A stretch of DNA of 29,843 bases from Gammaproteobacteria bacterium (GCA_028871235.1 JAGWNO010000004.1:1-29843), one strand, 5' to 3'; positions 1 through 8,146 are shown, counted from the first letter of the stretch. Notes: generated from the sequence alone by a model not told the origin. Program-made: numbers and translations.

Positions 1-366
1 TTGCTTCAGATATTTTTCGGCGCGCTGTTTCGCCAGCCGTCGCGGGATGCCGTAGTAGCCCGCCTGGTTTACCACGATGTCGAAGTTCCGCTCGAACTGG
101 TTGAAATTGATCTCCTGCGGCACCAGGCCAATGCAGGATTTCGCCCGCTCTATCTCGGTGTCGATGTCGTAGTCGAACACCCGCACCGTGCCGGAGGTTT
201 TGTTCACCAGCGAGGTGACGATGCCGATGGCGGTGGTCTTGCCCGCGCCGTTGGGGCCGAGCAGCGCGCAGAACTCGCCTTCCTGGACCTCCAGGCTGAT
301 GCCCTGCAGGGCCTGGACGCCGTTCTTGTAGGTCTTGGTGAGCTCGCGGATGGAGAGCGCTGGCAT
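1..366 (-). CDS. ABC transporter ATP-binding protein, YadG-like (5' part only)
   Basis: This is the N-terminal 122 residues of an ABC ATPase; the rest lies beyond the left edge. The ATG is at 366 and the protein reads MPALSIRELTKTYKNGVQAL at its start. Walker A is GPNGAGKT at residues 37-44 and the Q-loop glutamine sits in LVPQE near residue 84. The stretch around IVVNQAGYYGI (about residues 98-107) is characteristic of the YadG branch of export-type ATPases, which energise an ABC-2 membrane permease (YadH). That permease would be expected as the next gene to the left and is not visible. The substrate is unknown. The gene is divergent from the small membrane protein genes starting at 551. Family assignment is firm; the specific YadG orthology is inferred from remembered similarity. 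Confidence 0.93.
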   Translation of the reverse strand, partial: MPALSIRELTKTYKNGVQALQGISLEVQEGEFCALLGPNGAGKTTAIGIVTSLVNKTSGTVRVFDYDIDTEIERAKSCIGLVPQEINFNQFERNFDIVVNQAGYYGIPRRLAKQRAEKYLKQ

Positions 367-550
367 GGCCGATCTGGTCAGGAACCGTGGGGAATCCGCA
401 GGCTTGCGGGGGCGCAAATGATAGCACGGGCCCGCGGTGGGGTACTCACGGGGATAACCGCAAGCGCTGCAGGCAGCGATGCTTATGGTAAGGAAACACA
501 CAGGAAGGCTGCAGTATAGTGGGCCGCACCGGCACATTAAGGAAAAGCGG

Positions 551-886
551 ATGAAAGCGGGTCTCAAGCTGCTGTTCGCGGCGATTTTCATGGTGATGGC
601 GACGGTAAATATCTGGGCGGCCCTGCACCTGCCCCTCGGGGATTCGCTGAGATTGTTCAGCAGGAACCCCTGGGCGGTGGCCACTCTCTTCGATGCCTAT
701 TGCGGCTTCCTCACCTTCTACGTATGGGTGCTATACAAGGAGCGGGCCACCGGGCCGCGCATCCTGTGGTTCATCCTGGTCATGGGGCTGGGCAACGTCG
801 CCATGTCCGGCTACCTGCTGATACAGCTGTTCCGCCTGCGCGCCGATGAACCGGTGTGGGCGGTGTTGCAGCGACGTCCGGCATGA
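551..886 (+). CDS. small membrane protein, DUF1475-like
   Basis: A 111-residue hydrophobic protein starting MKAGLKLLFAAIFMVMATVN. Three hydrophobic segments are visible, at about residues 5-24, 45-61 and 72-95. The pattern of a Phe-Asp-Ala-Tyr motif, then VWVLYKE, then ILWFILVMGLGN and YLLIQLF resembles DUF1475 proteins, whose function is unknown. The ATG at 551 is preceded by AAGGAAAA at a short distance; an in-frame ATG at 479 would add 24 polar residues with no ribosome site and is less likely. The stop overlaps the start of the next gene as ATGA (883-886), so the two are probably translationally coupled. A TATAGT at 515-520 could be a -10 box, but no good -35 is seen. Confidence 0.8.
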   Translation: MKAGLKLLFAAIFMVMATVNIWAALHLPLGDSLRLFSRNPWAVATLFDAYCGFLTFYVWVLYKERATGPRILWFILVMGLGNVAMSGYLLIQLFRLRADEPVWAVLQRRPA

Positions 887-1383
887 TGCGGCGTTGGCGG
901 GACAACAGACTCGTCCGGCTCGTCATCCAGCTGCTTGGCCAGGGTGTCACGCCGCGCCGCATCGCGCTCACCGTCGCGCTCGGCGTGGTGCTGGGGGTGA
1001 CGCCGGTGCTCGGCTCCACCACCGCGCTGTGCGCACTGGCGGCGGTGGCGCTGCAGCTCAACCTGCCGCTCATCCAGCTGGTGAACTACCTGGTGTATCC
1101 GCTGCAGTTCGTGCTGCTCGTACCTTTCGTGCAGGCCGGCCAGTGGCTGTTCCGCGAACCGCCGCTGCCCTTGTCGCTCACCCAGATCATCGGCATGTTG
1201 CGCGCCGGCGTGTGGCGCAGCCTCGCGGCATTGTGGGATTACGTCCTGCACGGCCTCGCGGCCTGGCTGCTGCTGGGATCCCTGGCCGTGTTGCTCATCT
1301 ATATCCTGCTGCTGCCGGTCCTCACACGGCTGCTGCCCGCGGATGCGACGCAGGTGGCAAGTCGCATCAGCGGCGGATCCTGA
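883..1383 (+). CDS. DUF2062 membrane protein
   Basis: A 166-residue membrane protein. The N-terminal RRIALTVALGVVLGVTPVLGSTTAL region and the later NYLVYPLQFVLLVPFVQAGQWLF region match the DUF2062 family, an integral membrane family of unknown biochemical role that sometimes sits beside glycosyltransferases or lipid genes. At least three hydrophobic helices are visible (about residues 25-65, 70-90 and 125-150). The start at 883 is chosen because ATGA overlaps the stop of the upstream small membrane protein. Its 3' end overlaps the convergent DUF192 gene by 17 bases. No partner here reveals its substrate. Confidence 0.85.
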   Translation: MMRRWRDNRLVRLVIQLLGQGVTPRRIALTVALGVVLGVTPVLGSTTALCALAAVALQLNLPLIQLVNYLVYPLQFVLLVPFVQAGQWLFREPPLPLSLTQIIGMLRAGVWRSLAALWDYVLHGLAAWLLLGSLAVLLIYILLLPVLTRLLPADATQVASRISGGS

Positions 1384-1840
1384 GCCTGTTTCCAGGTTCG
1401 ATCCCCAATTTCTGCGCGGTGCCCGCATGGAGTTCCAGTACGTATTTCGCGGGACCGCTGCTGGGATAGGTCGCGCAGGGATCGGCGGTGCACGGCAGCG
1501 CGTCCGCGGTGATGTTGATGAGTCGCCGCTGCGCGTCGAAGAACAGGATGTCCAGCGGGATGAGCGTGTTCTTCATCCAGAAATTGCGCGGCTGCGCATC
1601 CGGATAGATGAACAACATGCCGTGATCGGCAGCCAGGCGGGTGCGGAACATGAGTCCGCGTGCGCGCGCCGTTTCTGTGCTGGCGATCTCGACGCTGAAG
1701 CCTTGGCCACCCAGCACCACATACGGTCTGTCCGGGGCTTTCGCCCAGGCGGTCCAGACTGGCATCACGAATACACCTGCCAGGATCAGCAGCACTGTCA
1801 GTCTGCGCAGGGTTCGATGCCCGTGTGTGTCTTCAATCAA
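1367..1840 (-). CDS. DUF192 family exported protein
   Basis: A 157-residue protein with a basic N-terminus and hydrophobic segment (about residues 12-33), consistent with a signal peptide or membrane anchor, followed by the compact DUF192 domain. The diagnostic core is visible: RARGLMFRT near residue 60, then GMLFIYPDAQPRNFWMKNT and IPLDILFFD. DUF192 proteins are small all-beta proteins of unknown function, usually exported. The 5' end overlaps the end of the upstream hydrolase gene by 8 bases on the same strand, suggesting one transcript. The 3' end overlaps the convergent DUF2062 gene. The family call is secure, the role is not. Confidence 0.9.
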   Translation of the reverse strand: MIEDTHGHRTLRRLTVLLILAGVFVMPVWTAWAKAPDRPYVVLGGQGFSVEIASTETARARGLMFRTRLAADHGMLFIYPDAQPRNFWMKNTLIPLDILFFDAQRRLINITADALPCTADPCATYPSSGPAKYVLELHAGTAQKLGIEPGNRLRIRR

Positions 1841-3338
1841 GCGGCATCCCCGGCGGCTGCCTGGTGAAGTTCTCGGGCGAGGCGTCCTGGGTGAGGCGGT
1901 ACACGCCCTCGCGCACGATGCGCTTCAGGACGATATCCACAACGGTGGTCTGATTCGGTCGCACGAAGTTGCGCAGGTTGTCCGCGGATGCGGCGAGCGC
2001 CGCGGGCTGGTAGAGCACGAAACCGTCCTGGGGATAGGGCACGACGCGCAGACCCAGACCCTCGCAGGCGGGCAGCGCCGCGCGCAGGGTCTTGCCTCTG
2101 TACACTATCGCTGGGCCGCCCAGCATGCGGCTGCAGTTGATGTAGTAGGTGATGGCGCCCGGATCCACATGATTGCGCTGCCGGTCCATGAGGAATCCCG
2201 GCGGCAGGTGATTGGGGTCGTTGCGTTTGCCGGCGGTGAGGATGATATCGAAATCCCTGATGGCGTTGCCCTGGTCATCGCGCACCCGGAACAGCAGCAT
2301 GGCACAGGCATCGGTGATTACCTGGTGATCGAATGGACCGAGGCCGCCGCGGTCCTCCACCTGTTCCTGTCGCTGTACCGCGCTGGTCTGGGCGGCGAAA
2401 GCATCGAACAGTCTGGCGTAGTCGGCCCGGGTGTTCACCCGCAGGCACTGCAGGATGGCTGCGATCGTCGGGTGCGGCGCGGCATCCGCCGGGATGCTGC
2501 GCATGATGCCCATGCGCACGTCCGAGTGGCACACCCCGGGGATCACCGCCAGCGGCACCGCCGGCGACAACCGCGGGGCGCCGGCCTTGAGCAGCGGTGC
2601 ACTGAAGCCGAGTTTGGCGTTTTTGTCCGGCTGCGGCGCCTGCTGCTCGAGGCGCACATGCGTGAAATTCAGGTTCGCCCCCGCCACGCGGACCACGCCG
2701 TCGGAGCCGGTCTCCGCGGTGTAGCTGTTGACGAAATCGTAGAGCTGCGGATCATGGGATTGGCCGCTGAGCACGAACGGGAACACTCCCTCAGGCCCGA
2801 TGTATGCGGCCCCCCGCTCCAGCCATTCCATATTAAGCGCGTAGCTCTGCGGGCTGCCGAGTTCCAGCCAGTCCAGCACGCCGGTACCCACATCCACACC
2901 CTCGAACCAGGCCCTGAGACGCGACAGCTTGGACAGCCCCAGTTGCACCAGTGCCGAACCGAAGTTGGCGGGCGCCAGCATGATGAGGTGGCTCAAGGGC
3001 GGGCGCTTGCGCCCGGCACTGATATAGAAGTGGTGCAACCAGGCGCGGATCACCGGGCCGCCGGTGGAATGGGTGATGCAGGCGAAGCGCCGGCCCGACT
3101 TCAGGGCGTCACCCGCTTCCCGCTGCAGCGCCACCTGGAAAGCCCGGGCGATGTCGGGGACCTTCACCTCGTTGTGGAAGCTGATGTATTCGGACAGCCA
3201 GATCTGGCGCACATCCAGCTCCAGGTCCGGCCTGCGCTGTGTTTCCAGCTTGAGCCGCTGGGGCAGGCCGCCGTAGGTATCGGTGTTGCGTACGCTCCAG
3301 CCGTGCACCAGTACCACGATGCGTTTCTGCCGGGCCAT
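1833..3338 (-). CDS. alpha/beta hydrolase, lipase-like, with uncharacterised C-terminal domain
   Basis: A 501-residue protein without a signal peptide, so probably cytoplasmic. Residues 1-275 look like a lipase-type alpha/beta hydrolase: RIVVLVHGWS near residue 6-15 supplies an oxyanion loop, and HSTGG at 90-94 is the nucleophile elbow with Ser91. Asp213 (GSDGVV) and His271 (GVCHSD) are well placed to complete the triad; this is my inference. Residues about 335-501 form a second, probably beta-rich region that I do not recognise. The ATG at 3338 has a strong AAGGAG upstream. DUF192 follows with an 8-base overlap. The substrate cannot be read from sequence; an ester or phospholipid is plausible. 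It is divergent from lemA. Confidence 0.85.
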   Translation of the reverse strand: MARQKRIVVLVHGWSVRNTDTYGGLPQRLKLETQRRPDLELDVRQIWLSEYISFHNEVKVPDIARAFQVALQREAGDALKSGRRFACITHSTGGPVIRAWLHHFYISAGRKRPPLSHLIMLAPANFGSALVQLGLSKLSRLRAWFEGVDVGTGVLDWLELGSPQSYALNMEWLERGAAYIGPEGVFPFVLSGQSHDPQLYDFVNSYTAETGSDGVVRVAGANLNFTHVRLEQQAPQPDKNAKLGFSAPLLKAGAPRLSPAVPLAVIPGVCHSDVRMGIMRSIPADAAPHPTIAAILQCLRVNTRADYARLFDAFAAQTSAVQRQEQVEDRGGLGPFDHQVITDACAMLLFRVRDDQGNAIRDFDIILTAGKRNDPNHLPPGFLMDRQRNHVDPGAITYYINCSRMLGGPAIVYRGKTLRAALPACEGLGLRVVPYPQDGFVLYQPAALAASADNLRNFVRPNQTTVVDIVLKRIVREGVYRLTQDASPENFTRQPPGMPLD

Positions 3339-3504
3339 GTTTGCTCCTTACTTTCCGGCCAGGGATATATTGAAACTCCCATCCCTGTACCCATATTAGC
3401 CCACAACCACGCCGAGCGGTCCGCTGTCGGGATCGGCTCGGGTGGATTCAATCCGGTGCTATCATGGGCGCCAACATTTACATCAGATACTTCAGGTGAA
3501 CAGC

Positions 3505-4110
3505 ATGTCAGATCCACGGCCGGTACTGAAGTTTGCGGCCCTTGCCGGGGCGTTCAGCGTCATGCTGCTGCTCACCGGCTGCGGCATCAACAACATCCCC
3601 ACCTACAAGCAGCAGGTGGATGCGTCCTGGTCGCAGGTGCTCAACGAGTACCAGCGGCGCACCGATCTGGTGCCCAACCTGGTGGCGACCGTGAAAGGTT
3701 ACGCCGCCCACGAGGCCCAGGTGCTGGAAGCCGTGACCGAGGCCCGCGCCAAGGTCACGCAGACGCAGATTCCCGCCAACATCCTCACCAACCCGCAGGC
3801 CTTCCATCAGTTCGAGCAAAACCAGGCGACCCTCAGCGGCGCACTCTCGCGCCTCATGATGGTGACGGAAAATTACCCGAACCTGAAGGCCGACCAGAAC
3901 TTCCTGACGCTGCAGTCGCAGCTGGAAGGCACCGAGAACCGCATCGCCGTGGCGCGGCGCGATTACATCCTGGCGGTGCAGCAGTACGACACCGAGCTCA
4001 CCACCATCCCGGGGCGCTGGTATCACTCCATGTTCTACAGCAGCTACCCGATGATCCAGAACTTCAGCATCTCCCAACAGGCGCAGCAGGTGCCGCAGGT
4101 GAAGTTCTGA
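3505..4110 (+). CDS. lemA: LemA family lipoprotein
   Basis: A 201-residue LemA protein. The N-terminus carries a hydrophobic segment ending in the lipobox LLTGC (Cys about residue 27), so it is probably a lipoprotein anchored in the cell envelope. The core follows the family: YKQQVDASWSQVLNEYQRR, DLVPNLVATVKGYAAHE, then FLTLQSQLEGTENRIAVARRDY and a C-terminal YNxxL-like region ending in FPSxL-type residues altered to YSSYPMI. LemA is a helical membrane-associated protein of unclear function. The ATG at 3505 has AGGTGA just upstream. Two TPM-domain genes follow at once, a common arrangement. A TATCAT at 3460-3465 may be the -10 box, with no convincing -35. Confidence 0.92.
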   Translation: MSDPRPVLKFAALAGAFSVMLLLTGCGINNIPTYKQQVDASWSQVLNEYQRRTDLVPNLVATVKGYAAHEAQVLEAVTEARAKVTQTQIPANILTNPQAFHQFEQNQATLSGALSRLMMVTENYPNLKADQNFLTLQSQLEGTENRIAVARRDYILAVQQYDTELTTIPGRWYHSMFYSSYPMIQNFSISQQAQQVPQVKF

Positions 4111-4139
4111 AATCCAGTCCACACATCACCGCGTCCGGC

Positions 4140-4952
4140 GTGATCTCGCTACGCACCTTGTCGCTGGCCGCGGCGTTCACCGGCGCGTTGTCGGTGGCGC
4201 CGGCGTTCGCCGCCGGCAACGGACTGGATGCCGGCATTCCGGCGTTCCCGGCGCTCAGCGGTCCGGTGGTGGACGAAGCCCACCTGCTGTCCGCGGACGC
4301 CTTCAACAGCCTGTCACAACGACTCGCGGCCTATGCCGGCAGCAGCGGTACGCAACTGGTGGTGGTGACGCTGCCGACCCTTAACGGTTATCCCATCGAG
4401 TACTACGGCTACCAACTGGGCCGCCATTGGGGCATCGGCCAGAAAGGCAAGAACAACGGCGCGCTGCTCATTGTGGACTACGGCGAGAAGAAGCTGCGCA
4501 TCGAAGTGGGCTACGGGCTGGAGGGCACGCTCACCGATGCCATCACCAGCAACATCATCCGCAACGTCATGGCGCCGAAGTTCAAACAGGGCGACTACGC
4601 CGGCGGCATCGTCGCCGGCAGCGACGCCATCCTCTCGGTGCTCGGCCACCAGCAACAGGCGGCGCAGCAGCAGCAGACACGTGAACGCTCCGGCACCGGC
4701 GGCCTGATGCTGCTCATCATCCTGTTTGCCCTGTTTCCGCTCATCGCGACGATCTTTTCCAGGGGAAAGGGCGGTCCCGGCGGCGGCTCCGGAGGTGGCG
4801 GCATGGGCTGGCTGGGCTGGCTGGCACTCGGCATGTTGAGCGGCGGGATGGGGCGCGGTGGAGGTTTCGGCGGCTTCGGCGGCGGCGGGTTTGGCGGATT
4901 TTCCGGCGGCGGCGGCTCCTTTGGCGGCGGCGGCGCCTCGGGCGGCTGGTGA
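4140..4952 (+). CDS. TPM-domain protein with glycine-rich tail (YgcG-like)
   Basis: With a GTG start at 4140 this is a 270-residue envelope protein: a signal peptide ending near APAFA, a TPM domain (VVDEAHLLSADAFNSLSQRL, GTQLVVVTLPTL, NNGALLIVDYGEKKLRIEVGYGLEG), a transmembrane helix around LMLLIILFALFPLIATIF, and a C-terminal tail very rich in Gly, Phe and Ser. The domain order matches YgcG-type proteins that travel with LemA. The start is uncertain: GTG 4140 and TTG 4158 leave a signal peptide but lack a ribosome site, while a CTG at 4107 overlaps the lemA stop and has AGGTGA upstream. The stop is four bases short of the next gene's upstream region, so the three genes form one operon. Confidence 0.88.
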   Translation: MISLRTLSLAAAFTGALSVAPAFAAGNGLDAGIPAFPALSGPVVDEAHLLSADAFNSLSQRLAAYAGSSGTQLVVVTLPTLNGYPIEYYGYQLGRHWGIGQKGKNNGALLIVDYGEKKLRIEVGYGLEGTLTDAITSNIIRNVMAPKFKQGDYAGGIVAGSDAILSVLGHQQQAAQQQQTRERSGTGGLMLLIILFALFPLIATIFSRGKGGPGGGSGGGGMGWLGWLALGMLSGGMGRGGGFGGFGGGGFGGFSGGGGSFGGGGASGGW

Positions 4953-4963
4953 GGGGCTCGTAC

Positions 4964-5584
4964 ATGATTAAATTCAGCGACCAGGATAAAGCCCGCATCA
5001 CCGCCGCCATCCATGCGGCGGAACAGCACACCAGCGGCGAGTTCGTGGCGGTGGTGGCGCGCATCAGTGATCATTATGTGTTCCTGCCGCTGTTGTGGGC
5101 GGCGCTCGCCGCGCTGCTGGTGCCGGGCGTATTTCTGCTGTTCTCGATCCCGCTTGCCTATATCCATATCTATCAGATCCAGCTGCTGGTGTTCATCGTT
5201 TTGGCGTTCTTGTTTCTGTTCGTGCCCGAGTTGCATCTGCGGCTGATCCCGCGACATATAAAGCATGCCCGCGCCAGCCGCCTCGCCAAGGCCCAGTTCT
5301 ACATCCAGGGCGTGCACATGACCCGCGAGCATTCCGGCGTGCTGTTTTTCGTCTCGCTGGCCGAGCATTACGTGGAGATCGTGGCTGACCGGGGCATCCA
5401 CGAGAAGCTCGGCGAGGCTCACTGGCAGGGCATCGTCGATACTTTCTTGGCGCACGTGCGCGCAGGCCGGATCACCGAGGGCTTCGTCGCCGCCATCAGC
5501 GCCTGCGGCGCGGCCATGGCGCAGCATTACCCAACCCATCCCGGCAACGTGGAAGAGCTTTCAGACGGCTTGATAGAGATCTGA
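4964..5584 (+). CDS. second TPM-domain membrane protein
   Basis: A 206-residue protein starting MIKFSDQDKARITAAIHAAE. The TPM domain is split by a hydrophobic region: residues 1-35 resemble the start (EQHTSGEFVAVVARISD), about 38-90 contain two or three membrane helices, and the remainder (ARASRLAKAQFYIQGVHMTREHSGVLFFVSLAEHYVEIVADRGIHEKLG) is the second half of the fold. The ATG at 4964 is chosen because GAGGGG lies seven bases upstream; a GTG at 4949 overlapping the previous stop is a poorer choice. It is the third gene of the LemA operon. The function of these TPM proteins is unknown; the original TPM name comes from plant thylakoid acid phosphatase-like proteins. Confidence 0.87.
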   Translation: MIKFSDQDKARITAAIHAAEQHTSGEFVAVVARISDHYVFLPLLWAALAALLVPGVFLLFSIPLAYIHIYQIQLLVFIVLAFLFLFVPELHLRLIPRHIKHARASRLAKAQFYIQGVHMTREHSGVLFFVSLAEHYVEIVADRGIHEKLGEAHWQGIVDTFLAHVRAGRITEGFVAAISACGAAMAQHYPTHPGNVEELSDGLIEI

Positions 5585-5635
5585 GCCCGGTGCCTTGAAG
5601 ATGGATCCCCGCCGGGACAGGAACACCGCGATTTC

Positions 5636-6145
5636 CTAGAGTACGTTCAGGTCCAGCTGCCCGGCTGCGGTTTTCACGTAGCCGCGGGGACGTATCGCCA
5701 CGGTGTTTTCTACCCGCGTGCACAGACTGCCGTCCGTCAGGTAATAGCCGTACTCGAAGGTCGGTGTGGCGCGGCCTGTGGCCTTGAGTTCGGCGCCGAT
5801 GGCCTGTTCCTGCTCCGCGCCCATGTCGAAGCGCAGTTCCAGATCGGTGCTGCCGCCCTTCTGGAAATCGAGGCGCATGGCGCGGGTCCACACCGAATAA
5901 CCGGGGAACACCCGCGCGCAGCACAGCGCCGCGATGGGGTCGGCCAGCGCCGCCTGCCAGCCGCCGAACATGTCGCCGGAAAGATTGCGCGAGAAGGCGG
6001 TGAGCGGCAGGCGGATGCGCACATGCCGCCAGTTGCCGTGCATCTCCAGCACCCGGATGCGCATCATGAAAAACGGCGGGTAGAGCGCCAGCCGCCGCGA
6101 TTCGGAGAGGAAACGGAGATTGGCAATGAAGCGCAGCAAGCCCAT
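5636..6145 (-). CDS. hot-dog fold thioesterase-like protein (DUF4442/PaaI type)
   Basis: A 169-residue protein with the look of a DUF4442 hot-dog protein. Visible landmarks are the arginine-rich YPPFFMMRIRVLEM strand, NLSGDMFGGWQAALADPIAAL (helix of the hot-dog fold), WTRAMRLDFQKGG, and a final YYLTDGSLCTRVENTVAIRP. Such proteins are often acyl-CoA thioesterases or their catalytically uncertain relatives. Three starts lie close together (GTG 6157, ATG 6151, ATG 6145); I use 6145 because GGAA sits six bases upstream of it. It stands alone, convergent with the TPM gene and divergent from the Mpo1-like gene at 6208. Neither substrate nor pathway is evident. Confidence 0.8.
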   Translation of the reverse strand: MGLLRFIANLRFLSESRRLALYPPFFMMRIRVLEMHGNWRHVRIRLPLTAFSRNLSGDMFGGWQAALADPIAALCCARVFPGYSVWTRAMRLDFQKGGSTDLELRFDMGAEQEQAIGAELKATGRATPTFEYGYYLTDGSLCTRVENTVAIRPRGYVKTAAGQLDLNVL

Positions 6146-6207
6146 AATCATTTCCACTGCGACAAGGCGACGGACGTCATTCTAGTACCCGCGGCGGGGG
6201 ACAAACC

Positions 6208-6675
6208 ATGCGCAGCGTGCACGACTGGCTGGACGAATACGGCGGGAGTCACCGCAACCCGGTGAACAAGACGCTGCACTGGATCTGCGTGCCGCTCATC
6301 CTGCTGTCGCTCATCGGCCTGCTCTGGTCCATCCCGGTACCTGCTGCGTGGGCGGTACGCACGCCGTTTCTCAACTGGGGCGTACTGTTCATGCTGGCGG
6401 CGCTGGTCTATTACTACGCGCTTGCCTGGCGCCTGGCGCTGGGCATGACCCTGGTAACCGTCGTGGTGATCGCCATGGTGTATGGCGCCAGTCGCTTGCC
6501 CGTGACGCTATGGTTGTTATCGGTGATGGTGTTCGTCGCGGCCTGGATCGGCCAGTTCATCGGTCACAGGATCGAAGGCAAGAAGCCGTCTTTTTTCAAG
6601 GATATCCAGTTCCTGCTGATCGGTCCGCTGTGGCTGCTGGCGTTCGTTTACCAGCGCGCGCGGCTGGCTTATTGA
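6208..6675 (+). CDS. Mpo1-like (DUF962) membrane protein
   Basis: A 155-residue membrane protein of the Mpo1/DUF962 family. The conserved N-terminus is clear: HRNPVNKTLHWICVPLILLS, with His15 and His24 and Asn20 as likely metal ligands or neighbours, followed by four hydrophobic segments and the second conserved stretch FIGHRIEGKKPSFFKDIQ (about residues 116-133). Yeast Mpo1 is an iron-dependent dioxygenase that shortens 2-hydroxy fatty acids by alpha-oxidation; whether bacterial homologues do the same is inference. The 3' end overlaps the convergent malic enzyme gene by seven bases. Confidence 0.9.
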   Translation: MRSVHDWLDEYGGSHRNPVNKTLHWICVPLILLSLIGLLWSIPVPAAWAVRTPFLNWGVLFMLAALVYYYALAWRLALGMTLVTVVVIAMVYGASRLPVTLWLLSVMVFVAAWIGQFIGHRIEGKKPSFFKDIQFLLIGPLWLLAFVYQRARLAY

Positions 6676-7967
6676 GAAATCGATGCGGCTTGCCTGACTG
6701 CCTCCGCGACTGCCATGTGGACAGATTTGTCCAACACGTGGGGCAGCAGTTCGTCGGGTGGCGCCAGTTCCGAGAGTTTGGCGGCGGCGGCCAGATACAT
6801 GCCATCGCTGAAGCCTTTGGCGCGCGCATCCAGGGCGCCGCGGAACAGCGCCGGGAATCCCAGCGCATTGTTGACGCTGCGGCCGTCAGTGGCGAAGGCG
6901 GCGCCGTGTTCGAGCGCCATGCGCGGCTCGATCTCCGGCTCCGGGTTGGACAGCGCGAACACCATCTGACCCTTGCGCACCCACTCCGGCTTGATGAGTC
7001 CCTTGACGCCGGAAGTGGCGATGACGATGTCCGCCGTCTGCATGAGTTCGGCGAGGCTGGCGCGCTTGCCGCCCATGACTTCCAGGCGGGCGAGCGCTTC
7101 TTCGCGCAGATCCGCTCCCAACACCTGTTTCACGCCGTAGCACATCAACAGCCGTGCGATGCCGATGCCGGCGGCGCCCAGGCCGATCTGGCCGATGACG
7201 GCGCCCTTGAGATCCCGGCCCACGCGCCGGGTGGCGGTGAGCAAGGCACCCAGCGCCACCACCGCGGTACCGTGCTGATCGTCCTGCATCACCGGCTTGT
7301 CCAACAGGCGTATGAGCTCCGCCTCGATCTCGAAGCAGGCCGGCGCCGCGAAGTCCTCGAGATGGATGGCACCGAAGGAGGATTCGATGGCCAGCACCGC
7401 GGCGATGACTTTCCCGGGGTCGGTGTCCTTGAGCAGGATAGGCACGCCGGAGATGCCGACGAATTTCGCGTAGATCATGGCCTTGCCTTCCATCACCGGC
7501 AGACCGGGAAGCGCGCCGATGTGACCGAGACCGAGGATGGCGGTGCCGTTGGTGATGATGCCCACGGTGTTCCCGAGGTTGGTGTATTCCCAGACTTTCT
7601 CGGGTTGCTTCCGGATGGCGAGACACACGCGCGCCACCCCGGGCGTGTACAGGTCGCGCAACTGCTGCAGGGAATCCAGCGGTACTTTGGAGACGGTCTC
7701 AATCTTGCCGCCGCGATGGCGGTTGAACACCCGGTCGGAACGTCCCAGCAGCTTTCCATAGGGGAGCTGCGCCAGGCGGTCGTAGAGTTGCTTGCCCGCC
7801 GCCTCGTCCATCTCCACGGTGATCTCCCACACGCTGCGGTCCTGGGCCCGCCGCACCAGCGAGATGTGATCGATGACGATGCCGCATTCGCCGATGGTGG
7901 TGAGAATGCGGCCCAGGTTGCCGGGCCGGTGCTGGGATTCGATGACCAGGATTTCAGGGACTTGCAT
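6669..7967 (-). CDS. NAD(P)-dependent malic enzyme with N-terminal ACT domain
   Basis: A 432-residue enzyme that decarboxylates malate to pyruvate with reduction of NAD(P). Residues 1-75 are an ACT domain (EILVIESQHRPGNLGRILTT), likely an allosteric ligand site. Then come the malic domain with YTPGVARVC, TNGTAILGLGHIG, the catalytic-lysine segment EGKAMIYAKFVG and HLEDFAAPACFEIE with metal-binding acidic residues, and QDDQHGTAVV. The Rossmann motif is GQIGLGAAGIG, followed by GVKGLI and ALSNPEPEIEP. The length matches the short bacterial form that lacks the phosphotransacetylase-like extension. It is monocistronic in this window. Coenzyme preference is not decided by what I can see. Confidence 0.95.
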   Translation of the reverse strand: MQVPEILVIESQHRPGNLGRILTTIGECGIVIDHISLVRRAQDRSVWEITVEMDEAAGKQLYDRLAQLPYGKLLGRSDRVFNRHRGGKIETVSKVPLDSLQQLRDLYTPGVARVCLAIRKQPEKVWEYTNLGNTVGIITNGTAILGLGHIGALPGLPVMEGKAMIYAKFVGISGVPILLKDTDPGKVIAAVLAIESSFGAIHLEDFAAPACFEIEAELIRLLDKPVMQDDQHGTAVVALGALLTATRRVGRDLKGAVIGQIGLGAAGIGIARLLMCYGVKQVLGADLREEALARLEVMGGKRASLAELMQTADIVIATSGVKGLIKPEWVRKGQMVFALSNPEPEIEPRMALEHGAAFATDGRSVNNALGFPALFRGALDARAKGFSDGMYLAAAAKLSELAPPDELLPHVLDKSVHMAVAEAVRQAASISQ

Positions 7968-8084
7968 GGATGCTGCTTTACGCCAGGCTGAGTTGGCGGG
8001 TCATTCTATGCTGCGTCGCCGGTTAGCACAAAGTTCGCCGGCGCGGTTATTACGAAAGGGTAAGCTGCTGTTAATCATAAACCG

Positions 8085-8124
8085 CTGACAGGGCGGGCGG
8101 CCTGCGCGTAGTGTGGATCCACAC
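8085..8124 (+). promoter_or_regulatory. possible promoter with 14-bp palindrome upstream of the PepSY gene
   Basis: CTGACA (8085-8090) and TAGTGT (8109-8114), 18 bases apart, could act as -35 and -10. A perfect palindrome, GTGTGGATCCACAC at 8111-8124, covers the end of the -10 and the likely transcription start, which is a classic operator position. The promoter call is weak; the palindrome is directly seen. Confidence 0.35.
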
Positions 8125-8146
8125 AAACAGCAGGAGAATCCAGGTC

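Noticed and set aside
1641..4952. A single plus-strand open frame of about 1,100 codons.
   Set aside because: It is a GC-rich shadow running antisense through the hydrolase and out of frame through lemA. Only the last 270 codons or so, with signal peptide and TPM domain, are a gene.
6348..7991. Long open frames opposite the malic enzyme gene, and similarly opposite speA (16340-17710), comM (20074-20964) and moaA (23068-24333).
   Set aside because: They lie exactly antisense to well-identified genes, have arginine-, alanine- and histidine-rich low-information translations, and show no family motif.
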